Positions 46,906 to 55,900 of a DNA stretch of 64,000 nucleotides are shown here, piece after piece. Under the pieces are notes generated by a model. That model ran no database searches. It worked only from the letters and a program-made list of their open reading frames with translations, and was not told where the DNA came from. Source of the DNA: Lumbricus terrestris (taxonomy: Eukaryota; Annelida; Clitellata; Crassiclitellata; Lumbricidae). Made by a program: the position numbers and the translations under genes. The stretch covers positions 71,904,932 to 71,968,931 of the forward strand of contig OX457039.1 in NCBI GenBank assembly GCA_949752735.1, given 5' to 3'. The stretch's first letter is position 1; each line of letters opens with the position of its first letter.

Positions 46906-47535
46906 CCCAATGGCATCATTATTTTGTCGGTGAGTGGCTCCACTCCTGCCCTCCTCTGACCCCCGTCCCAACTACCCCCACCCCACCCCTCCCGGACCCC
47001 ACCCCACCTCACCCACTGGCGTCAGAATAAGAAAACGAATCAATCGATCAAGACATTATTAGGCGAAGAGACATCCACTGCTATTAGATCTAGATGCGCA
47101 CAGAGAGACAGAGACAGAGAGACACTCAGAAACAGAGAGAGACAGACAGACAGACAGACACTCGGAAACAGACAGAGACATAGAGTGAGAGAGAGAACAG
47201 CGTCCTCTGTTCTTTCCCCTAATATCGCCCACCGTGCCTCCCCGCTCTGCCTTCCTTTCCCGTTCGCCCTATTATCGCCCGGTCTTTCATCATTACTCGC
47301 ACATAATCCTCTACGACACCCAAGTGCACAATGGACGCAGCACAATAGCACAATAACACAATAGACACAGCGCTATATAATGCGTCGACGGTGATTTGGA
47401 TATAAACACAGACCTAATCACTGGCGCATTGATATATACGACCAGCACGGTGGGTCTACTTTTCTAAATCACTGTTTAAATTACTTTAAAGATCATGTAG
47501 CCTAACAGTGGACGTCTTTTTGACTTTTCTAGAGT
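46906..47535. other. No gene; C-rich patch, GACA tract and a LINE-terminus-like motif
   Basis: A CCCCACC-rich stretch (about 46963-47015) and GACAGA repeats (about 47100-47195). At about 47370, CAGCGCTATATAATG resembles the LINE 3' terminus but is too short to call. Confidence 0.45.
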
Positions 47536-47621
47536 TTGCTCTCTCTGTCTCTGTCTCTGTCTATCTGTCTGTCTCTCTCTCTCTCTGTCTCTCTCTCTCT
47601 CTCTGTCTGCCTGTCTGTCTG

Positions 47622-47662
<41 letters not shown>
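47536..47662. repeat. (CT)n / (GTCT)n then (CA)n microsatellite
   Basis: CT-rich block followed by about 14 CA units (47629-47660). Confidence 0.9.
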
Positions 47663-48096
47663 GTGAGAGTAAGAGAGAACCGTGGGAGCCTCCTCCCATC
47701 CTCGTGGCGTATATACCGTAGGCTATACTCAAATCCAGCTTCAGATGATATTATATGATCAGAGACTGATTAATGTGTCTACGACTGAAACAAGTTACAC
47801 AAACCTTCTCAACGGTTTCATTGTCATTCAAACGTTTGACACTTTCAAACCCATAACGACATAATATTGCATTTTCCCAGATTAGTTCGAACTTGGATTT
47901 CTTTCTCTTGTTTATTGTGATTGTTATGTGGTATGAATTCGTCGGATTCTGCTCAAGTTAGGCCACCTTTTCTAAATGATGACACGTTTATTCCGGAATA
48001 TATATAACGGTCGACTTCTGTTGACACGTTTAGTTTTTCAAGTAACCTTAAACCACCTTCGTTTCAAGAACAACTTATCCTTCTATATATACGACT
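47663..48096. other. No recognised feature
   Basis: A/T-rich unique DNA without coding signal. Confidence 0.4.
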
Positions 48097-48186
48097 TGTC
48101 AATGTTTATCTTGAATTCAACCATTGTCAGTAACTTGAAATACGACGTGTCAATGTTTATCTTGAATTCAATCGTCAGTAACTGAA
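48097..48186. repeat. Two-copy tandem duplication, unit about 50 bp
   Basis: TGTCAATGTTTATCTTGAAT followed by a TCAGTAACTTGAAA-like end occurs twice in a row, the second copy slightly shorter. Confidence 0.8.
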
Positions 48187-49257
48187 AATGGATGGCAGAT
48201 ATTCGTTTCGCTGTCAAATAGATTGAGTGCGTTTATGATTTGGTCGATATTTGTTTTGTCCACAGAAATCATCCGCTCTGTACAATCACAATAAGGTCGG
48301 TGATTATATTCTATAGACCAGAAGTTATGCGCTAACTAGAGAGAGAAGAGATATCCGTAGAACAATGGAATCTCACAAGACAATCGAAACAGATCTCTCG
48401 TATAAAGTCTTCTTGTGCTTCCAAATGTCTCAATCAATCGACAACAATAATTAGGCCTATTATAGTCTCAGTCATGACGAACCTCTCAGTCCATGGCATC
48501 AATGACTTTCAAATGACCTGCATGGCTAGAAATCCACACGCACACATACACATAAGGAGCACACATCTACAAGCACCCGAATGTAGGACATTTTCCTCCC
48601 TGGAGGCCTGGACAAAACCCCCGGACAATAATCCCCCGGTCAATTCCCCACCCTGATTTAGCCTTGGACATTAACCCCTGGACAATTCTCCCCTTTTCTG
48701 CGCATAGCCTATTTCACTAAAAGTAATAAAACTTTTGTTCTGTTTGAAATATTTTGATGGAATCTGGCCATCATAGGCTATGTAAATATGAATTATCTTT
48801 AAGACTGTAAAATTTAATTTTGAAATTCTTGCTTCTGGCCAAGATATTGGCAAAAAACCTTAGGGATCTTTTTTGGCCCACCCTTAATTTTATACTTAAG
48901 TTTATATTTATATTTGTATTTATATTGAACCTGACTTTATATTTATATTTATGTTCATATTTATGTTTATAATAATAAATATATTTACAATTGACTTCGT
49001 GTTTCGACTCCATCAGTTCCCTTCTGTCCACTACGCGTCCTCTAATCTCTGATCACAATCATCAAATTCTCCTCCTATCATCTTCTTCTTATTCCTCCTC
49101 CTCTGATCCTCCATTCCTTTAGTCCTTTAATCCTCTGTTCCTTTAGTCATCCATTCCTTTAGCCCTCTTACAGTCAGTGCAGCTCAGGTCGATCAATGGA
49201 AGAGCCGTAGAGGAGGGGTGATGATCGATCGGTGGAAGATCAGAGTCGCCGTTCATT
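48187..49257. other. Non-coding; short GGACAAT-CCCC repeats and an A/T-rich tract
   Basis: At about 48600-48690 the motif GGACAATAATCCCC and variants recurs about six times in roughly 15-bp steps. At about 48890-48985 TTTATAT-type units form an A/T tract. The rest is unique, without a coding signal. Confidence 0.5.
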
Positions 49258-49442
49258 GATGGAAGAGCGCTGCTGCTGCTGCTGCTGCTGCTGCCGCTGC
49301 TGCCGCTGCATCAACTCTCGTGCGCTCCATTAACATCTCAATACATGATATTAATATTATCAGCAATAAAGTCGACGGCGTCAACAACGACGACGACGAC
49401 GACGATGACGACGACGATGATGAAGATGATGATGACGACAGA
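49258..49442. repeat. (GCT)n array and (GAC/GAT)n array
   Basis: GCT/CTG units (49267-49310), then after a unique spacer GAC and GAT units (49386-49440). This repeats the CTG plus GAY pairing seen at 10929-11052. Confidence 0.85.
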
Positions 49443-49780
49443 GGATAGTTGTATATATTCGCGAATGTTGGAGATATTCGCTGAGGAAAAAGTGGCTTAA
49501 TTATTATAAAATAGGAATGATATCGAAACAGAAACAGAGGCAGAGACACAGACAGAGACAGACAGACAAACAGAGACAGAAGACTTCCTCACTCCCTCCC
49601 TCTGAGGGAGGGAGGGAGTGAGGAAGGGAGGGATGGAGGGAGGGAGTGAGCGAGGGAGGGAGGGAGCGAGGGAGCGAGAGAGGGAGGGAGACAAATAGAC
49701 TGAGAGAGGCAGGTAAACGGAGAAAATCGAGAGAACGGTCAGAGAGAGATAAGAGGCAAAAACAGAGAGCGAGATGATTT
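49443..49780. repeat. CAGA-type and GGGA-type simple repeats
   Basis: ACAGACAGA units (about 49525-49580), then GAGGGAGGGA units (about 49585-49690) and mixed purine sequence. Confidence 0.8.
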
Positions 49781-49927
49781 TCATTTTTATTGATCTTGAG
49801 TTTTCTTCTCAAAATCTTTTCTTCGTTTCCTGTTTATCCGTTGACGTCAGATGACGATGACTCTTCTTATCACAGAGTCCCAACTGATGGACGCCAGTCA
49901 CGAGGAGTACAGCCAAACACGCAGTCG
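49781..49927. other. No recognised feature
   Basis: Short unique spacer between simple repeats. Confidence 0.4.
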
Positions 49928-50450
49928 GACAGGAAGACAGACAAGACTGGAGGACAGGAAGACAGACAGACGGACAGACAGGAAGACAGACAAACAGGAA
50001 GACAGGAAGACGGACAGACAGAAAGGAAGACAGGAAGACAGACAGATAAGAAGATGGACAGAGAGGAAGACGGACAGAAAGGAAGACAAACAGACAGGAA
50101 GACAGACAGACAGACAGGAAGACAGACAGACAGACAGACAGGAAGACAGACAGACAGACAGGAAGACAGGAAGACAGACAGGAAGACAGACAGAAAGGGA
50201 GACAGGAAGACAGACAGATAAGAAGATGGACAGAGAGGAAGACGGACAGAAAGGAAGACAAACAGACAGGAAGACAGACAGACAGACAGGAAGACAGACA
50301 GACAGACAGGAAGACAGACAGACAGACAGGAAGACAGACAGACAGACAGACAGGAAGACAGGAAGACAGACAGGAAGACAGACAGAAAGGGAGACAGGAA
50401 GACAGACAGATAAGAAGACGGACAGAGAAAAAGACGGACAGAGAGACAGA
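49928..50450. repeat. GACAGGAA / GACAGACA minisatellite with higher-order repeats
   Basis: GACAGGAA and GACA units are arranged in blocks. The landmark GACAGATAAGAAGA starts at about 50041, 50213 and 50405, giving superunits of about 172 and 192 bp. Frames of 222 (plus) and 150 (minus) codons are by-products. Confidence 0.9.
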
Positions 50451-50598
50451 CGAATGGACCTACATACAGACGGACGGACTTTGATAGAGAGCTGTCAAGG
50501 AGGGATCCCTGTGTTGTAATCGACTGAGTTGAGGTTTAATCATTAAATGGATGCGAGTGAAAGTTTCACTCAGATTATTAGAGACGTCAAAGATCGAT
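50451..50598. other. No recognised feature
   Basis: Unique DNA up to the tail of LINE copy 2. Confidence 0.4.
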
Positions 50599-52036
50599 AT
50601 TGTATTGTATTGTATTGTATTTAAACATTTATAAAGCGCCTCTAGTAGGGTAAACCGTTCAGAGGCGCTCCCAGTGCGCAAGGCCCCGCGAGAAGAAGCA
50701 GGTTTTGAGAAGAGACAGGGCAGAGGAGAGACTGACAGACAGAAGAGTTGAGCGAACAGAAGGAGAAAGAGAATTCCAGAGAGAAGGACCAATTGAGACA
50801 AAAGACCGAGACTGAGCCGTAGAAGTTCTAGACCGGGGAACCAATAGGTCAAGTCTGTTGGATGAGCGAAGTGGACGGTGGGAGGAAGCTGAGTGAGGAC
50901 GAAGTAAGGTTTTAGTCAGATATTTTGGGGCAAGACCCCGTTGAGACTTTAGGATCAGAGTGAGGATCTTGAACTGTGTGCGAGCACGTAGAGGAAGCCA
51001 ATGAAGTTCATCAAACATAAAGGTAGAGATGTGAGAGTACTTGGGAAGGCGGGCAATCAATCTAGCAGCTGAGTTGAGAACTGACTGAATCGGTGAAAGT
51101 CGAACTTTAGGAAGACCAATGAGAAGAGAATTGCAATAGTCAATACGAGAGCATATGAAAGCATGAACTAAGGTAGTGAAGATGGAGGAGGAGACAGAGC
51201 GACGAATGACTCTGAGGCGTCTTAAATGAAAATATGATGAGCGTGTCAGATTGGAAATATGCTCAGTAAAGGTAAGTGAGCTATCAAGTACTACACCCAG
51301 ATCCCGCACACTTGAAGAGAAGGAAAACAATGGGAATTTTGCAGAGAGAAGAATAAGATCAAGCTTATGGAGCTGCTGAGGAGTACCTAACCAGATAAAT
51401 TGAGTCTTTGAAGTATTAAGAGAAAGGCGATTAGAAGACATCCAAGAGTGGAGATGATTAGTGAGAGATTCAATAAGCCCAACCAGAAGCAGCTGGGAAG
51501 AGGGGGGACCATGGACAAATGCCTGGACGTCATCAGCAAAGAGATGGCCAGCAGCACTACAGATCGGAAAAAGAGAAGAAATGTCAGCTGTGTAAAGAAT
51601 AAATAGGAGAGGCCCAAGAACTGAACCTTGAGGAACACCCAGATTAACATCAACCCATTTGGTTCGAGAGTCACCAGATATAATCATTTGGGTTCTTTCA
51701 GAAAGGTACGACTGAAACCAAGATAAGGGCAGGCCCTTAACGCCATAGGAGGTTTCAAGACGCTTGAGAAGGATATCGTGATCAACCATATCAAAGGCTG
51801 AAGAGACATCATAGAGAGCCAATAGGGTGAGCTCAGACCTATCAACGGCAGAATAGATTTCAGAAAGAAGAGAAAGGAGAGCAGTCTCGGTGGAATGGTG
51901 GGCCCTAAAACCAGATTGATTTGCAGGAAGGAGACCAGATTGCTCAAGGTAGGGTAGAAACTGCAGAGAGACGAGACGTTCAAGTGTCTTAGAAAGAAAG
52001 GAGAGATTGGAGATAGGCCGATAATTATGGTCTGAA
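50599..52036 (-). mobile_element. 5'-truncated L2/CR1-like LINE (copy 2)
   Basis: The minus strand encodes the RT core and C terminus, then the conserved 3' end (GGGAGCGCCTCTGAACGG, GAGGCGCTTTATAAATG) and an ATACA-repeat tail (50599-50620). Coding similarity begins at HNYRPIS near 52029, so everything upstream, including the endonuclease, is lost. Confidence 0.9.
50659..52031 (-). pseudogene. LINE reverse transcriptase, 5'-truncated but frame intact
   Basis: One frame runs from the truncation point to the natural stop. Motifs in order: NYRPISNLSFLSKTLERLV, GFRAHHSTETALLSLL, ALYDVSSAFDMVDHDILL with the first catalytic Asp, GVPQGSVLGPLLFILYTADI, LFADDVQAFVHG with the catalytic pair, NTSKTQFIWLG and VRDLGVVLDSSLTF, then the C-terminal SFVSIGPSLWNSLSPSVRS and HWERL. 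It closely matches the 9715-10020 fragment and is related to LINE copy 3. Lacking endonuclease and a promoter it should be dead, although no internal break is seen. Confidence 0.9.
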
Positions 52037-52079
52037 TTGAATCGACGTTCGAAGATACACAGATATTATACAATACACA

Positions 52080-52216
52080 GACTGTGATAAGAGAATAGGA
52101 AAGGAAGTGAAATAACAGAGAATAAGGAGAGAACGGAAGGAAGTGAAATGACAGAGAATTAAGAGAGAATGGAAGGAAGTGAAATGACAGAGAATTAGGA
52201 GAGAATGGAAGGAAGT
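52080..52216. repeat. 36/39-bp minisatellite, left fragment
   Basis: GGAAGTGAAATGACAGAGAA followed by TTAGGAGAGAAT-type ends, about 3.5 units. The array is interrupted at 52217 and continues at 59662. Confidence 0.92.
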
Positions 52217-52840
52217 TGTCAGACTCCAACAATCACTGACAATTCTCCAGTCTCTTCTTTAGTCCAGTTGCGCAGCCTAGGCCTAACCTATTCACTGTAT
52301 TACGGTATCTAAAGCTAGTGTATAAGTTTCTAAAGTTCTTAACTTGTTCAATTACAACAAAGCTCTTTTTCTTTGATTTTCTTCTTCGTTCATAACAACG
52401 CAAATAACACAACAATGCATCAACGACGACAAACGCTTGAATTCAACGACAGCAACGCAACTATATTATCTCACTCTTCTCTACAGTTTTCAACACACAC
52501 TCCACTGTTCTCTACAACGTCCTACACACTCAACGGCCTACTCTCTCTCTCAACGTCTTCTACACTACTAGCCTCCTTGTACAACTTATCTCACTGTCTG
52601 GGCGTACACTCTTCCCCCTGCCGCTCTGTCCTTCTATCTGCCTCTCTCCGTCTGTTTGTCCGTCTGTCTGTCTGCCTGTCTCTCTCTCTCGCGCTCTCCG
52701 GCGACGGTCGGCCGAGCCGCGCCAACTTTCCCGCCAGTCTGTCACCTGCAGGCCTATCTGTCTAGACGCTGACCTTGAGCTGGTCTATTCGTACGCTCAC
52801 CCCTTAGCTGACCACATACACTATACAAAATTAGCTCACA
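52217..52840 (-). repeat. 3' LTR of the Gmr1-type element (624 bp)
   Basis: On the plus strand it begins TGTCAGACTCC and ends TTAGCTCACA. It includes a CTGT/CTCT patch (about 52650-52690). Same length and, where compared, same sequence as 59038-59661. Confidence 0.95.
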
Positions 52841-52860
52841 TTACCTCCCTCCTTTCTTTT
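52841..52860 (-). other. Polypurine tract of the Gmr1-type element
   Basis: The minus strand reads AAAAGAAAGGAGGGAGGTAA immediately before the 3' LTR. Confidence 0.85.
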
Positions 52861-52953
52861 AAAGAGAGCTAATTATCTATAAAAATTAGCGAACGTATCT
52901 TAACTAAGCAATGCAAATAGTCCATAACATAATACATCATAAAATATCTTACA

Positions 52954-55900
52954 CTACAATCTAGACAGACAATCGGCTACTACATTCAATTTACCTTTCT
53001 TATAGTTCAACAGAATGTCAAAATTTTGCAATGATAAAGACCATCTGACTAATTTAGCAGATTTCGACATTGATTCAGTCAAATAAACTAAAGGATTATG
53101 GTCTGTAAACACATTGATTTTAGAATCAATAAGAATTTCTTTCAACTTGTTTAAAGCCCATATGATTGCATAGGCTTCCTTTTCAATCGTCGCCCACCTC
53201 CTCTGGGTATCTGTCAGCTTCTGACTGATAAATGAAACGGGTCGTTCAATCCCTTCCTCGTCCACCTGAGACAGAACAGCTCCCACAGCAAAATCACTGC
53301 TATCACAGTACAAATTAAATGGTTTCCCAACCTCAAACATATATAGAATCACATTTGATAAGACAATCTGTTTAAGGGAATCAAAAGATTTCTGATGTGC
53401 ATCAGTCCAAACAATGTTCTCAGGTACTTTCTTGCTGGTTAAGTCTGTCAATGGTTTAGCAATTTCAGCAAAATTACAAATAAACTGTCTGTAAAATCCA
53501 AAAAATCCTAAGACTTGCTTCACTTCCTTCCTGGTTTCAGGTTTCTTCAAATTAATTAAACTGTCAATCCTGTCTGGATTCATCATCTTCTTCCCTGATC
53601 CTATAAGGTGACCGATGAACTTCACCTCACTCTTACCAAACACACATTTCTTCAAGTTCAATGTTACATTATGCAGTCTTATTTGTTTCAAAAATAATTC
53701 CAAATGTCTCAAATGAATGTCCCAATCATTAGAATGCACTGCAATGTCATCAACATAAGGTTCAGTAAAATCATGAATCGGTTGCAAAATCATATTTATC
53801 GCTTTTACAAAAGTCCTTCCAGAGTTAATCATTCCAAACGGAACACGCGTAAATTCATACAGTCCATTATGTGTAACAAACGCAGTCTTCCATTGGTCAC
53901 TCTTTTTCACAGGACAAGTCCAATACGCGCTGCGACAGTCCATAACAGAAATGAACTTGGATTTTCCGACTTTGCTCAAGACATCGTTGACGATTGGCAT
54001 AGGATATCTGCAGTTCTCAGTAAAAGAGTTAATGTATCTGTAGTCACAAGCCAATCTCAAGGATCCATCCTTCTTTTTGACAATGACAAGTGGACTTGCC
54101 ATTCTGCTTGACGATGGTTGAATGATGTTTTCTTTCAGCATCTCTTGTATTTGTTTTTCCACTTCTGCTCGGTATATTAGTGGTATTCGATATGCCACGA
54201 ATTCTTTTTCTCGAAAGTCTGGTCTCAGCACCACTTCGTGTTCTACTAATGTACATAGTCCAGGTTTGTCTGAAAATCTGTCTGCATATCGATTCAGTAC
54301 GTCAAGTAATTGTTTCTGCTGTTCGCTGGTAAGATGTCCAATTTGTTCGTAATCCAAATGAAGTGACTTCTGTTTTGTCTCTAAATAGTCTTCCTTCAGC
54401 GGTATTTCTACCACTGATCCAAATTCGTCATCCTCTTCCACGATCAGACCACAAGACAATGTTCTCGTAATGAACTTCCTCATCTTGTTAGCATGAATAA
54501 TCCGTCGACCGTTTTCGTTCATGTCCACCAGATACGAATATTTGGATCTTCTTTGCAAGACCGTGCATGGACCATGCCATCGGGAGATCAATTTATTGGT
54601 TGACGTTGGATACAGCACGATGACGTTCTCTCCTGGTTCGAATTCTTTATCTTTTGCTCTTTTGTTGTATAGACTGGCGTACTGTTTTTGCTTTTCTTCA
54701 GCACAGTTCTCGGCGAATGACAAGGCCTTTTCCATGTCTGCTCTTAAATTCTTCAGGTACTTTGCCGGTTGCACTCCAATGTTCGGTGGTAGATTTATTT
54801 CTTTGGTCCAGCTTTCTTTAAGAATGGTTAGTGGCCCTCTCGGCAACTTTCCATAGACTAGTAGATACGGTGCCACTCCTGTAGTTGCATTAGGCACTTC
54901 TCTCAATGCCCAGACTGTAAATGGAATAATTTTATGCCACTGTCTCGGATTTTCCACAACGACATGATGAATCATTTTTTTGAACGTTTGATTCCATCTC
55001 TCCACCAATCCTGCCGCTTCTGGATGTCCTGGCGAATCGAATCGAGGACAACACCCCATCAGTTTCAGAAATTCTCTTGTTAGACTGGCTGTAAAATTCG
55101 TCCCTCTATCACTCGTTATCACTGACGGAACTCCCACATCCATGAACAGCTTCATCAAAGCTTCGCATACAGCCTTAGCGGTCAATGACTTCATCAAAAA
55201 TATTGTCGGCCATCTTGTACATGAGTCCACGATGCACAAGCAATACTTATGCCCTGCTGCTGACGTCGGTTCGATTGGTCCTACGACGTCCATGGTCATT
55301 CTTCTGAACGGCACATCCTCTCTTGGTATTGGTGTAATCGGCACTCGATCCATCACCAAACTTCGTGCTTTCAACTGACACTTCTCACAGGACTTGCAGA
55401 ACTTCACCACATCTCTACGCATTTTTGGCCACACAAAGGACAACTTGATACGTTCCCTTGTCTTCTCTTCTCCCAAGTGTCCGCCAAATACTGACTCGTG
55501 CGCCAATTCCATCACCTGAATTCTTCTTTCCTTCGGCAACACCAACTGATACACCAACTGATCCAACATTTGATGCTTCTTATACATCAACCCATTCACC
55601 ACACTAAACTCTGATCCTTTGTCTTCAGCTATCCTCCACCACGACTTCAGTGACTCGTCATTCCTTTGTTGCTCTTCAAACTTCTTCGCGTCTGCCAATT
55701 GTCTTTCATCACTCGTATTCTCGGCAAACAAATCCCTCATACTCGTGTCCATTTCACCATCACTCTCAGAATCATCATCATCATCACGTTCACATGCAAC
55801 CATCTCTTCTTCAATTTCATTGTTCCCGGATGTTACTCCTTCTTCTTCTTCTTGAACGCTTTGTTCATCATCGCTTTCTGTGTCCTCATCTAGCAAGCTT

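Noticed and set aside
49851..50519. 222-codon plus-strand frame
   Set aside because: GACA/GGAA repeat reading as DRQTGRQTDRK-type low complexity.
52233..52765. Frames repeated at 59054-59586
   Set aside because: Same reason: they are in the paired LTRs of the Gmr1-type element.
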